Source: Cerrena zonata
Taxonomy: Eukaryota > Basidiomycota > Agaricomycetes > Polyporales > Cerrenaceae
Length of the DNA stretch: 64,000 nt
Direction: 5' to 3'
Assembly (NCBI GenBank): GCA_038087015.1
Contig: JASBNA010000012.1
Location: 310,001 to 374,000, forward strand
Below the pieces are notes generated by a model. It had not been told where the DNA came from. It ran no database searches and saw only the letters and a program-made list of their open reading frames with translations. The translations under genes and the position numbers were made by a program. Positions 51,504 to 64,000 of the stretch are shown here, piece after piece (the first letter of the stretch is position 1; each line of letters opens with the position of its first letter).

Positions 51504-52197
51504 AGTACGAACATTTCCCCGCGTTACCTACTCTCGTCATCTCGGTGGATTCTCAAATTTTCTTCTTCCTTTACCGTCCATGTTCAGTCTATCCATCCTA
51601 ACTAGATATCACTCGCAAAACATGTCATTTTGGGCTACCCGTCGTCACCTTTCTTACTCACTGATACTACCTCTATTCATCTGCGTCTCATCCTTCACGC
51701 TTTCCTCGCAGTCGGCAGCCCTGCATCCTTACTCTGTTATAATTTCGATTTGGCTTCAATGTGGACAACTCATGCTCTCGCTTCTCTACTCACGACTCGG
51801 AGCTTTTCTTGTCCCTTTCGCACACACTCTCGCACATTGTTCTCGGTCGCTACATGCACTTTTGGGTGCTCGTCAATCCTTCCTACTTTCGACGCTCATC
51901 CTTTCAACAGTATACATATCTCATTCACTCATTCATATTCTACATACATAGGGCATTACAATTTTCATCTAGGTACCTAACTCCTTTGTCCGTCTCCCAT
52001 CTGGACAATGTTCTTTTCTCCTCTTCATCGGATTGTCAGCCCAACTTCTCTTATCATACGAATCGGACTGCATAGTACATTTGCCTAGCTTTCCTTGGTC
52101 CCTCTCAACAATCTGTATTTGCATAGCACTGTCTAAACAGCGCAACACCTTCCATGCATAGCAAGTCAAAAATTGAAATATTCCAAAACTCCAACAT
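51504..52197. other. convergent intergenic region, 694 nt
   Basis: It holds the 3' UTRs of the Zds1-like gene (plus) and COQ6 (minus). The open plus-strand frame ending at 51951 is pyrimidine-rich, begins as an alternative frame of the Zds1-like exon, and is not called. Confidence 0.5.
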
Positions 52198-54190
52198 CTA
52201 CTGCCTAGGCGTCGTCGCCTGTTTGAATAATTGCTGTACACTAGCACCGACCATGCCCGCTACCCCTTCTCCCAGCATACGAGCAGAATGAAGGTTCTGT
52301 GAGATGCTTCCGACGCCTCTTGCAGCCAATTCCCATCCCGTTTGAGAAACATTGGTACGATGGCTACCGGCAGACATCATTAAGGCGGTCTTGACGGTGT
52401 CTAATTCATTAACAACCTCGAGTCCCACAGAACGTGCCCAAACAACGGGTTCAGCGGTGGTAGAATAAAGTTTGTGCAATTTGTCTACTGCAGAAAGCAT
52501 CTTGTGGTTCTCGAAGTAACGGTTTCGAGGGTAGGAGAGCAAGGCCGTATGCGAACCTAACAATTACCAATCACATTGAGTTCAATTAATCTGATGGTTA
52601 AGAAGTTACCCACCGATATCGAGCCCTCCAGCAACAGCCTGGTCAATGCATTCCGCGAGAGCTTCTGCATCGGCTAAACCAAGGTTTAAACCTTGACCGG
52701 CTAGCGGGTGAATGGTATGTGCAGCATCACCAACCAATACTGTACGTGCCCCTTTACCCTCGCCGACATATGACTCGGCATGCGAGAGACGCAATGGGAA
52801 TGATGCAATGGTACCAGGCTGAATAGACGTAATAGGTGGTGGGAGACTATCAGCCCCCTCTGGGGGAATACCAGAAGCCTCCTCTGAACTCATCAACGAC
52901 GAGAAGGCAGAATGGGAATCAATAGAGTGGGATTGTTCACGGAATGCCAGCTCCTCGCGGAGCTCATCCAAGGTCAAGGGTGAGCCGCTTTCCTGTGCCT
53001 CGAGTATGCGGGAGTGAAGATATCGTATAGAGACTTCAGGTAAGCGGAATGCGGCGTTGATCATGGCCACAAGAACAGAAGACTCGACCGCTTTTAGAGC
53101 AGCTGCAAGTGATGGTTTCGTTGACCAAACCATGGAGGATGCCGTCTCAGAAAGAGGAAGAAAGGCAATAGGTCCTGTAGGCAGGAAACGTTGATACGCT
53201 GTGGTATTAGGAGGAGAGTAGGGTCCTCGAGGTGTATGATACAGTGTTCCGACGATGGCGTGAGTGTCATAGGCCCATCCATACGATTTTATCCCCGCGT
53301 AGGAACGAACAGGTGAATTGGGACCGTCTGCACCAACCTAAAATAAGAATTAGAAAATTCAATATCGACGTCATTCTTATATTCAAAATAGCGCCTACGA
53401 GTAGTCGAGTTCGAATCACACGTCCGTCAGAGAGATGAACCAAAGGCCAGTCAGAGCCGTCTTGATTGTCCTGTACGATGGACTGCACTTTCACCTTATC
53501 CATGATTTCAATGGAAGGTAAGCAAGCTATTCTGTGCAGCAGTGCACGTTGTAAGTTCAAGTTCTCAGTGAGCCGCGAAAGCTCCGAGATTGGTTGAGAA
53601 GAAAGTAGTTCCGATGCAGAGAATGCGACCCTTGCATCCGAGATACCATCCCATACCTTGAATGAATGCTCCATTAACAACGATACGGAGATGAAATGAA
53701 GAACAATCAACAAACCTGCATTTCCTCTACAGGTCTCGTCCGGCTTTCTTCCACATGTGACCAAGCACCGATGTCTTTGAGTGTTCGTGTCAGTCATGAC
53801 CTAAATTCTATCCGATGCGACGAGCTCACCTCGCAAGAAACCTCGAGAGGCATTGGTAATCGAACTAACGCGATTCGAGTATCCTTCAGGCAAAGACCAT
53901 TGTTTGACTTTGGATAGGTCGCTAGCTTCAACTAGCACAACACGGAGTGATTCTTGAACACGGTGCGAAGAACCTGATGGAAGCTTGAGTAAGTTAGATA
54001 TATAAAACCAGATAACCAATTCATTATACACACCAAGTGCTGCCGCGAATGCTAATCCAGCTGGGCCTCCTCCGACAACTAGAACATCGCAGTGTTCTGG
54101 CACAATGCTGTTATGAACGAGCCGCTTGAGCAAGCATCTTGACCGTTGCAATTGTCTCAACGCAGTTCTTGAATTGGAAGTAGAAAGCAT
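52198..54190 (-). CDS. ubiquinone biosynthesis monooxygenase COQ6
   Basis: COQ6 is a flavin monooxygenase on the matrix face of the inner mitochondrial membrane that hydroxylates C5 of the ubiquinone ring. The N-terminus (MLSTSNSRTALRQLQRSRCL) looks like an import peptide. The FAD dinucleotide site is CDVLVVGGGPAGLAFAAALG. Then come SLRVVLVEASDL, WSLPEGYSNRVSSI and, after a short exon (DIGAWSHVEESR), VWDGISDARVAF. The second flavin motif is VGADGPNSPVRSY, and the third is TVLVGDAAHTIHPLAGQGLN. All three FAD motifs of the UbiH/COQ6 family are intact. Six or so exons are needed; the last (about 52560-52198) encodes SHTALLSYPRNRYFENHKML and ends at TAG 52200-52198. An acidic insert (SSEEASGIPPEGADS) sits before the third motif. 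Confidence 0.93.
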
Positions 54191-54598
54191 CCAGATTCTA
54201 GAAGGTCTACCTTGTTGGTGTTACTATGAGCTCAAAGGTCCTGAGTGAATCGTACTATGGCCCAAATCGGAACGAATAAAAGGTGTCGTGGGAAGAATAG
54301 TGCGGTTACAAAAATAGAAGGTGTATTGAATGGCTGGCAGTCCCCTGACAATTCTCTTCTGGTACGTAAAATGCTACTCTTACGGGAGTAGGTGGAGATC
54401 GTATAGAAGGTAGACAGGACTGATAGAAGCACTATTTACCTCAAGATACTCACAACACATTGTATGAAGAACATCTATCACAATCGAAACGGGTTGTCCT
54501 TAAAGCCCTTTCAAAGTATTCTATAATTATAGCACGTTAATATGTATATATTACGTGCCGGCCCTGGTGGGTCGAGCGCTGGGAGATAGTTGAGACTT
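54191..54598. other. intergenic, 408 nt
   Basis: No gene is seen. It contains the COQ6 promoter and the 3' end of the DUF6535 gene, both on the minus strand. Confidence 0.45.
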
Positions 54599-57080
54599 CT
54601 AGGGATACCCGCCTAAGAAAGTGGTAACGTCTCTGTCGTATGGAGCTTCTTGGCGGATACCGTTTTCGACAGGGGTTCGAATAGTGTTCGCCAATGTGCG
54701 CATAAATTCCTGGGGGAAAGCCGAGTTTATCCATGTGAGGGGATCGTGTGTATGTAGTTCATGGCGGACGGTGTCCATCATATACTTCGCACATTTTATC
54801 GCATAATCCTTATACCATGATGTTTCTCTGTTGAGCTCGCGGCGATTCCCTTGTCCAAGTTCCTGTTCAAGCTGCTCTGTGATCAGCGATGCCATTCCTG
54901 ACCAGATCTGCGACCAACACGGAGAAGGCGTGGGCTGACTAGTGAAAGCAGCGATCTGCGCTTGGTCGAGAATCGTCCTCAGCGCCCATAGGGCAGACCC
55001 CAGGCCACTTGGGAACGATCCATTTTGCGCGTTATCGACGCAGGTCTTAACGTGGTTCTGTATTATGGCTCGATCTATGTTTGTGTTCCGTCAGCTATCC
55101 GTTGTATCAGCATGAGATTCCCACATACCATCCATATTAGCAAGTTGGTATGAGGAAGTGAACGCATTCATGACGTCTTGGGATCGTTTTGAACGCGCCC
55201 GAAAGATTTCTTCCAGAACCGGAATAGAAACGCTGGCATGCAATAACCATTTGGGCTGCATGAGTTGACGTCTCGTGTGCTTCGACGCGCTCTTGAAGAG
55301 ACAAACAGTTACGGCAACTGCCTCAGGGAGCCATTCTTCTCCTTCGTTGTTAGCTATCGCATTGCTGATTCGTCGAAAGAGGGCATCCGTGATCGTCCTT
55401 CCCAACTCATGGTACAACTTGACGTTGGCTCCATGTAAAATTTGGAGTAGAGTGTTCGTGTTACCTTGGAGTTCTGGTCTGTACGCAACGAGGAACAACT
55501 CTCGAAGTCGCTGAAGTATGTCTGGTACTTCGAGGAATTCGTGGGTTTCCCAAAGGGCAATGAACCTTTGCTCTCTGTGCAAAGAGTCTTCGAATAGATC
55601 ATCCGGAAGTGTGCAAAGGAGCCGACAAAAATCCTTCGGGGTACAAAGAGAAAGAACTCGTACCCATGTCGACGTTCGCGGCAGGTGCGCATTGCAGACA
55701 ATGAGCAATATACCATCAATCATCCAGGGCCTCCAAACGACAAGTGATGCCTCTGCCTCCGATAGTGTTGTCTCGCCATGTTGAGTGACGATCTCCTCCG
55801 CGATGGTATCTGCAATCAATGTCGAAAGTGTCTGCCACAATTGCGTAGTAGTCTGAGGTAACACAGGCACCTGGGGGTGATTCCAGTGATCAGGCTTGAT
55901 TAAATTTCGTGCTTGGAGAAAGCGTAGAGCGAATGGAATAACGCTGTCACGAGGAGGGCTCGTTTGCTTATAAGATTGTATAATCGAGGTAGCGAGTAGT
56001 TGGTCATCGGCCTGAATATGATCAACGCCAACAATGATGTGGTGGTCAAGCCAAGGTGCTTGAGCGACCGCGTCTTCTTCCATCCAAAGTTTAATGTGGG
56101 ATTTATATTCACGTTGCATGAGTTGGTACGATGGGAGGGGTTGGTCAGATGGATTGAACGCTTTGTTCAGACGACGAAATATCACATTTCGTCGAATCCA
56201 GGTGAACAAATTTCCTGGAAGTGGGATCCTGTACGGGCATCGACTCGCAAAAATGGGTAAAGCAATGGAAACGACTACAAGTAAGGCCCACATCGAAACC
56301 ACCACAATACTGGCGATACCCACACGGGAATCTACGGAGAACGTGAAGAAACAGAGACCAACGAAGAAGAGACCCAGCGCAACCTGAATCAATAAAGGCA
56401 ACAGTGCCGCGATCTCGAAGACACCCCATTCGTGTAAGCCAAGATAACGAAAGAATCGTACTCGAAGTCGCATTTTGGGTGAAGTGTGGTCACTTGCGAG
56501 ATATCCATGTAGCCAAGACTTGACGAGAATTCCCAGAGACGCGGTGACGAGGCTAAGAATAAGGCTGGTAAACCAGAGTACATTAACGCGTACAGCTGAT
56601 CTAGGCGCCTGAAAAGTGCTGGCAACGTCGGGGAGCTGGGGCACTATTGGGTTTGCTGTACCATTGTTTACGCTGGCCATGAAGAGACTAATCTGCATTG
56701 ATATCTGCTTCAACATCTGCGCAGACGTTTCTGTAGGGTCCTCCGACAAAGCCTTGTAGGATTCAATAATGAACGCGGTCATGACCGCGGAGAATAGACC
56801 GGCCTATAGAAGTCACCTAAATCAATACATGTTATCCTTACAGGCTGAATACGACTTACGAAGACGAGAAGAGTGTCAAGATCCTCCTTGTAATCTTTGA
56901 TGACTGCCTCGTCAAAGTCCCTCACCGTTTTGTCCATCGCGGTCCACCCCGTGTTAGCAGGCGGTGCGACTTCCGTCTTGCCAGGGTTGTTCTAGTATTA
57001 TCATTTAATTGTGAGCTCTATGATCCTGTGGCATACTGAGTATAAGTATGTGTTACCAATTCATTCATAGTGTTAGACAT
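54599..57080 (-). CDS. DUF6535 domain membrane protein (second copy in the window)
   Basis: This is a second member of the basidiomycete DUF6535 family. Start ATG 57080 gives MSNTMNEL, then an intron, then NNPGKTEVAPPANTGW and the family entry KDYKEDLDTLLVF. The next intron is followed by AGLFSAVMTAFIIESYKALS, the same exon break as in the gene at 12016-14759. Hydrophobic segments are VLWFTSLILSLVTASLGIL, FEIAALLPLLIQVALGLFF and IVVVSMWALLVVVSIALPIF. The soluble C-terminal part is long and helical. A final intron (GTATGTG...AACATAG near 55078-55131) joins ANMD to RAIIQNHVKTCVDN, and the protein ends at TAG 54601-54599 (FLGGYP). The unspliced reading ends earlier, at 55091. Function unknown. 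Confidence 0.85.
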
Positions 57081-58241
57081 CGTGAGTTGTGAGGTTTTAT
57101 AAAAATTTCGTCGGTGTGTAGAGATACTCAAGGAACCCTAGGAGGCTAAATTTATAAGAAGCATGTTCAAAATTCTGAACGTTGTCAGGCTGTACGAACG
57201 CTAACCTCTTCCAGACAAGGCTTCAGGACAGCCCTTTTTCATGACAGTGACAGCTATCGTGGGAGCTTGTACTCGTTTCAATAATTTGATCGTCATAGGA
57301 ACCTGTAAGTTCATGAAACAGGGCTACATATCGAACCTAGCGAGAGTCCAAGCCGAGATAAACAAGTAGAAGGAGTAGAATACGGCGAAACAGTGACGAG
57401 GACGGTGACTTAACCGTAGTAGCGAACATGAGGATCATGGTGCCAGTGGCAGCTGCCATCTAGTATAAGCTCAAGCGCTCATAAGCCATATCTAGTCACC
57501 TACTAGTAAAGGTTTGTTCCCGCTTTATCTTATCCACATCTTCTTAGTTCCCTCCACTGTCATTCACCAAAGAAAGTACTCAGTAGGTGACGTTGATGAT
57601 TGGCACCGGAGCCAGGATGTCGCAGTCTAGGCTCGCGAATTCGTGATTGAGTTCGCGTTCATTGCTTCCGCAATGACGAGGACGATGATCACGACCCCTG
57701 TCTATACAATTTACTTCCGTTCTTGTTACAATGTCTTTGCAATGCCCTCATACAAAGCGGGCTATTGGCGGCTGAACATCCAAGGAGGAAATGAACATCC
57801 GAACTCCTGAAAATGTGAGACCTAAAACATTATCATTATTTCGATACTGAAGAAACCTTGTATATATACAGCTGTTGTAGCTTGTGTACATGGATGCATT
57901 ATTTTATGCTCCTTACATTACACCAACCACTGATCACTGATTTAGAAATTGTCAGGCGGCTGGCTATAACAAATCCACGTGGATAACATTTTGCCTTTTT
58001 GCATTGAGTTTTAGCGCCGGATTTCTGCCGTTTAGCCGCATTCTGGACCTTTCACCGTCATCCCAATGCTTACCGCTTGGGAATCCCTAAGAGCTCCTAT
58101 TTTTTATATCACCGCGTACCTCAGACCGTTCTTCACTTTCCCTCCCAACCCTCAGCCAATTGTCGTCTGCCAGTTACACATCGCTGCCTTCCACCTCCAG
58201 TGCTTCCTCTACCACATTAATCATTTACTACTACGAACACC
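57081..58241. other. intergenic, 1.16 kb
   Basis: No gene is supported. The minus strand has two short hydrophobic readings (around 57410-57465, MAAATGTMILMFATTV, and around 57620-57720), but they do not join into a gene. The right end, with a T-rich TATATC at about 58099-58112 and a C/T-rich leader, looks like the promoter of the next ORF. Confidence 0.4.
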
Positions 58242-58712
58242 ATGATAGGCTCGTTGTTCAAGTCTGTCTATGACTGGATGTCAGCCCCAGACCCAGCAAG
58301 CCGCCCTCCATACGACCCCTTCAGCGAGGGTGGATTCGCTAACATTATCATCCCCCTTCCTCTCAACAATACCGTTGCTTTCGCGAGTGTTTCTGCTAGT
58401 TGCGGCAGGAAGAAAAAAGAGCGGTCCATTCCGCTCAAAGACATCTTTACTGAGCCGAAAGATGATGCCCCACAGCTTCAAGGGCATCATAGGCGATCCT
58501 CTATCGACCAGGTCCTCTCGCGCGACCTCACTGCAAAATGCCCTCCACTGGACGGCGTATGTCGAAACGTCATAGCCGAGGCCATACCCGCGCGTCCTAG
58601 GAGCCCCATGACCAACCTAGCGGATACCTCCATCGGACTCTCGACATCAGCAGCTTCTGAGCAAACGCTGCAAAGTATTCAAAACTCCTCCTATGTCACC
58701 GCGGTGTTGTAG
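58242..58712 (+). CDS. small protein of unknown function, 156 aa
   Basis: A single-exon frame, MIGSLFKSVYDWM to SSYVTAVL, opens right after a pyrimidine-rich leader and a good start context (GAACACCATGA). The N-terminus is weakly amphipathic. A basic CGRKKKERSIPLKDI segment follows, and the rest is Ser/Pro rich without a predicted membrane span. No family was recognised. The leader composition and codon choice look genic, but length and low complexity leave chance as an alternative. Confidence 0.5.
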   Translation: MIGSLFKSVYDWMSAPDPASRPPYDPFSEGGFANIIIPLPLNNTVAFASVSASCGRKKKERSIPLKDIFTEPKDDAPQLQGHHRRSSIDQVLSRDLTAKCPPLDGVCRNVIAEAIPARPRSPMTNLADTSIGLSTSAASEQTLQSIQNSSYVTAVL

Positions 58713-61700
58713 TTTGTACGTCATAACAGTATTCTACGAACGCTTCTTGACGGTCTGATGACTTTTTTTGACAGCTTCGCTAGAGTCTCGCCAACTCTTT
58801 ATTCTCATAGCTTTTGTGATCATCCTATCATCCTTTTTCTCTCATCTCCTACATTCACACATCCTTTCATAACCATTGGACTCTCCCTACCTATAACGCC
58901 GTTTGCCATATTGCGACAGAATTGCTGATCTATGTTACGGTAAGTTTCCATTCGGACTTATGATGTCATCTTCAGCTGACGGCGATCGCCCATTAGTGCT
59001 AGTATAACAGAAATTGCTTATCCGTTCAAAGATAAATCCCTAACTGTACAACACATCAATCATACATTCGTTCTTGGACAGTTCCCAAAAATGAACTAGT
59101 GTCAATCATTGCCGTAACATCATGCGTTCTGGTGCTCATCAATTGTATTGAAACAAATCGTGTGACTCTCGAATCTTGCTCTAGTGACCTATGCTAACTA
59201 GATATGTTATCGCATTCTTTATTGACAGCTTTAGTTCTTGCACACTTGCTAAATCAAGCAGCTACATCCGAAGCTTGGTTACGATGTGATCACTACCATT
59301 CCGAGGCTCATTTTCCCGGAGTCAAGACATTCCCCATTGCGAATACATCTCGACTCGGGCTGAAACACATGCAAATGTAGACCAACTACAACCTCCCACA
59401 AAGTCGCTTCGATGTCAAGCTCGTCCCTGAGACTCAATTATCATCTGAAAGCGCAGGATTCACGGAGAAACGTAGGTCAAATTCGTCTTGTAGTCCTACT
59501 GCTATCCGTCCGGTATTTCCACGTCCGCATTTTTAGATGTTGTACTGAAGTATCTGAATGGATCTCGGTCCGTAACGTTTCAATTTATTACGAGGTAGTC
59601 GTTTTTCAACTGACACTAGAAACCCCCGCCCTTTCCGTTGAGTTCTCATCGCTACCTATGTTGCATATGTCTCTGTGAACAACATCTTACGGTTTAGATG
59701 CCAAGCTCAACCTTGGCAATCGCGCTCCGACGAAGTTGATATCTTTTCGGATGAACGCCCGGGACGCGTCGCTATTGCAGCCCACAAAAAGACATTCCGT
59801 CTTCCTTCCTTGACTCAAACCTGTATAGAGGACTCTGACTAGGCACGGACATAAGAGTGTCTTTGCCCAGGATCGTTCATGCCGCAGTTATGATAGTTCG
59901 GCGACAAGGTCGGGAGACTGGGTGATGTCAGTGCTATACACTTCCGTCAAGCCATTGAAAACTTTGTTCTACAAACATTACCATACATACATCATGTCAT
60001 ACCGGGGTTGTAAGTGCATTCAATTATCCATGGTGTCGTATGCTCATGAAGTGTATTCTTTCATCTCAGCAACAAGTTGCGACGCTCCCTGGCCGACTGA
60101 ACCGTTGAGATGAACCAAATCTTCCTGCCTTACGGAAATCTTTGGCCCGATTTGGGACGTCGTTACAAGGACCTGTGGGATTCTGCCTCCTGACCATGTA
60201 TAACGACTCCCGTTTCAAACTAACGTACGTCTTTGGCTGTACAAATTGCCCCTCTTATTCAACAGCTAGCATGGCGACACGCTCAGAGATCTACTGCATG
60301 CCAATCGTGGGTAGCCGCGATGGTCTTTGCACCGCAAAAGTGCTTCTCTATTGATTATTCTCATGGTCGTGCAAGCGGGTCAGGGTGCGGAGGTAAGCAC
60401 GAATTCAATGGCATTTGGCATTGCAAAGTGGCAGACCTTTCTGATTTAACAATAATTTGCATTTCACAACTACCGTGGAGACATGCATCTGGCCCAGAAG
60501 TAACCCTGAATGTCCAAGAGGTCGTTATCTACAATATTCCCAGTAAGAACTTATTCTTTTCATGTGTCAGTCCTGCGAATACTTCTTCCTGGTGCCGAAG
60601 TAGGTAATCCCGGTAATCCCAACTGTTGCACATTGGAAAATGAAGTATCATAAAATGAAAAGAGTTGAACCCATGATGTTACCGAACACCCTGGTCTGAA
60701 TATCGTCAATAGAGCGTATCTCAAGAAAGGCTTGCTTATGGCAGTATACAACATCGACTTCCATTCTAATATGGCATCCATGGGTATCGGACTGCAAGAG
60801 ACAACCGTGGAGCGCGAGGAGGACAGCACGCATGTACCCCCTATTACTCAACACGGTCTTATCATCTGAGATACAGGCTCCGGGTGTCAATAAAAATGGC
60901 ACTCACTGAAACGAGGACGAACACGCAGGATTTGAGAATACTCAGGAGTATCAGTTGCTATTCGGATTTGTTGAATGTGACATAGAAGACGGAGAACCGT
61001 TTCACCTGGCTTGTCTCTTTCCCTCCCTCGACATTTTTGGCCACCTCTCACACATTCCCGGTCATCATCGCACACCGTTTTCTTGTTCTGAACGTCGCTC
61101 TCACCGTCGTCGTGTTGATGCAAACGGGGGTAAGACGTCGGTGGTGTGGATACGACATCACGGGACGCGAACCCTCTTCTTTCCTCTATCCTTCCTCTTA
61201 TACTCATATACACTCCCGCGCCTTACGATCGGGATGGACTATAATTAGTAGTCGACACCTCCGTTCCGTTAAACTGGATGTCGAAGAGGGAAGCCTTCCC
61301 AGGTTGATCTCCCGACAAGTCGGTGCCGTAGCGGATTGTGTATTTTTCCATTCTAAGAAATTTGATGCTCAGGTTCAGGACCTTTGGACCGTGGGTTGCC
61401 TCTTAGCAAGTCATATCACGATGCTCTAAGAGAAGATGTTAATTAGTATAAGAATCCTGACCGTTGCAACCCCAGAGGCATGATAAATAAGTTAAACATC
61501 CCTCAAATAGCTGACACTCGCTAATTCAACAGGCTTCAAACCGAACCTGTGAACTGAGTATGTGAATTCGAAATGCAATCAATGATCATTCTGGTGTCGT
61601 TTGATACACCTTGCACGACTCTTCCACGACTCATCCCCCGGATCCTACGGTTTACCTTCCGACCTACGAAGAGAATGAATTTCTCCCGCACCATCGGAGC

Positions 61701-64000
61701 GTCCTGGTAAGACAAGTTGGGAGATCAGCTGCAATACTAGTTTTCCTTTCATACCGTTATAACGGCCCGGCGCCTCCACTTTTTTCTCTCGCTCTGTATC
61801 ATTTCCCTGCATATGTCACAGGAAAGAGTATCTGTAACTTGATATGCTAAACATAGAGACGCAAGATTGTTCCTCAGTCAACTTATTGTACGTACAGCGG
61901 TGGGCGGTGGCACTGTCTGTGAATATCCCACAGGCCCTGTAGGATATTCATAGCCTGGTGACTCGCCCTACATTTAATTTACTCACCTATAGCGGTCACA
62001 TTCCAGGTTATCCCAGTCGATCTGTCCCCGCTGATTGGTCTTAGGACCACCATCAATGTAATGCCATCATACCTGACGCTCCCCATCCACCCATCGCAGT
62101 ATTTCCCTTCGTGCAGTGTCTTCGAAACGATTCTGAGGTACATATCGTGAGTAAACTCGCAGTAGTTGCGGAGAAACTTATTATGATTTGGTAAACAGAC
62201 CAAATCCGGTCCATTCAATGCGTTTTACTTCCATGTCAGTGCCTAAAGTGGCCCGAATATCACCTTTTCTTCCAGAAGGCAATACATGGGTAGCTCTGCG
62301 CGTTTGCTGACCATTTTACAGTCAGCTTCTCTCTTTCTGGGAATGCTTTGGTAATTACTCACTAATCATATATATTTTCAGCTTCGTTGTTTCCTTGACG
62401 CTCGTGGGTATCCCCGTATGCACCAAAGTTCTGTAAAGTCACATCGTCGTTATGCATGGTATGTGTAACCAGTTCTAGGTATTCTTAGGAGACCCTGGGC
62501 AGCTAGTCGCTGTGAACCCGAAACATATCGGATTCTCATGTCGCCCTAGTGCAAAGTCCTGAATCAAACCAAAGGGGTATTTGTTCTTCTTGGCCTTCGG
62601 CCCATGGTCTGCGCCCCCACTCAAATAACGATTAGCGTGTGTGTTTTCGCTTGATACTGCGGAGTTAGAAAAAGAAAAAGCTGAGAGGGTATCTCATCTA
62701 AACAAACCTTAATTGTCGAAGATATGTCTAGTTCTCCGATAATTCGTTCTCCAATACGCTGCGGACTTGCATCGAGGCAAGGCTTGGCATCTCACGGATA
62801 CTCGAAAACTGTAAAAACAAACAATCGTTCTGTTCACAGAAAGGAAGTTTAGCGACACATCGCACACGGTCGTGTAGAAAGTGGAGTATTAAAAAAAGGC
62901 TCTAAGATCTTACCGTTGGACAAAGTTCAGAGCCCCAACAGCCTTTTCACTCACGACGGTCCCGATGATTTGTACCAGATCAGCGCTGTCTTGGGAATTC
63001 AAAACATAGATCATCAACGGAGCTACCGTCCGAGAAAGACGGACGCAACACTGAACCACCGGGAACCGGCCCTCACACATTCCGGTGCAGCTCAAGAAAG
63101 TCCTACGAGTTCGACTCGAATGATCAAATCGCCGCTTCGAAAGCAGCGAATATGCAAACCTTGTGCAAACCAAACCATCGAAGAAGTCCCGATCATGGCG
63201 ATCGAACCGAGATACAGAAAAGATACTTCGAAAGAAGGATTTTCTTGTCGCCTATGTGGGGAAGGAGCCAACCTTGACTACTGCCCCCATAAGAATCCCC
63301 CGCATCGATGTGCTCGATCCCAATACAGTCCTTTCAGCCTCGACGCCAGCGGAATAACTACGGATCGAGAAGATGACAGTCCCCACTTGACCTGAAGTCG
63401 AGGAATCCAAATCGTGTAAGTTAAAGGGACAGCTTTATGGAACTCGGAGCCGGAGGACATACGTCTGCGGGGTAATTTCGCGAGAGACTGTAGACGAATT
63501 TGTAGCAAAGGCCCGAGTTTTGACTGTTGATGTTGTAGTATTCAATACATGTGTCAGTAATGAAACACTGCGTGTCGAGCCTCAGGAGTGTTGGGCGGCG
63601 TGTGATAGATAGAGCGTCGCATGATCTTGTATGATATGCACGCACGGGTGCCGGAGGTAAGCTGTATCGAGTGGTGACCTATGAAACAATGCTTGGCATA
63701 CCCTATGAAGGAAATTGCTAAGAAGAGATAAGTTACTTCATACTACATGCACTATCAGCGAAGGTCGGAAGCGATACAATCGATCCTCGAGTTTGAGACG
63801 TGCTTGAGAATCTGCGCAGACTTAGGTCCGAAGTCATCGCCAGGCCCAAATAATGCATTCACGGCGAATCCGGCGGGAAGTCGATGTGATCATGATCGTG
63901 ATCAGCATGCCCTGGATATCTGACACCTCTATCCTGGGTGCAATATAGATATGCTCCCAGGGTACGATGGAAAGCCAAGATGTTACGGGACTGAGACGGA
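58713..64000. other. gene-poor right end, about 5.3 kb
   Basis: Only short frames occur on both strands; none shows a recognisable domain or a continuous chain of splice-able exons. The best unexplained frame is 62916-63395 (159 codons), with a Cys/His cluster CRLCGEGANLDYCPHK. The composition is mixed and there are no LTRs, tandem arrays or tRNA-like sequences that I could see. It may be decayed sequence or long intergenic space. Confidence 0.4.

Noticed and set aside
51124..51951. 275-codon gene at the end of the Zds1-like gene
   Set aside because: It starts in an alternative frame of the last exon and continues through pyrimidine-rich 3' sequence without motifs.
1..64000. CRISPR arrays, operons and bacterial-type signals
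   Set aside because: The window is eukaryotic nuclear DNA with spliceosomal introns; no regularly spaced repeat array was seen.

Overview
The window is nuclear DNA from a filamentous fungus, almost certainly a mushroom-forming basidiomycete (Agaricomycetes). Genes carry many short introns, mostly about 50-65 nt with GTRNGT..YAG ends. Two genes encode the basidiomycete DUF6535 membrane family, one encodes a fungal 2OG-Fe(II) oxygenase, and the repeats are of types common in this class: a tyrosine-recombinase DIRS/Ngaro-like element, a Ty3/Gypsy element and a Ty1/Copia element. No search could be run, so all names come from reading translations and motifs.

Left arm (1-21 kb) is mainly conserved single-copy host genes: the 3' end of a Gly-Xaa carboxypeptidase (M20) gene, a lysine-rich membrane-anchored protein, ArgJ (arginine synthesis, minus), ribosomal protein eL33 (divergent from ArgJ), an ACS-family MFS transporter, a 2OG-Fe(II) oxygenase-like gene with an apparent frameshift, a DUF6535 protein, glutamine-dependent NAD+ synthetase, and exocyst subunit Sec6 (minus, convergent with NAD+ synthetase).

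Centre (about 22.4-48.6 kb) is a nest of retrotransposons. The outer element is a DIRS-order element on the minus strand, with spliced Gag and zinc finger, RT-RNase H, and tyrosine recombinase. Its RT-RNase H reading frame is cut in two by a 15,175-bp Ty3/Gypsy element with 1,376-bp LTRs and a GCGT target duplication. A 5,442-bp Ty1/Copia element with 396-bp LTRs and a GAACG target duplication sits just beyond its recombinase gene. Both LTR pairs look identical, so both insertions are recent. Each LTR element nevertheless carries one frame break in pol.

Right arm (48.9-64 kb) holds a Zds1-like cell-cycle regulator (plus), the ubiquinone monooxygenase COQ6 (minus, convergent), a second DUF6535 gene (minus) and a small unrecognised ORF. 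After that come about 5 kb in which no gene can be supported.
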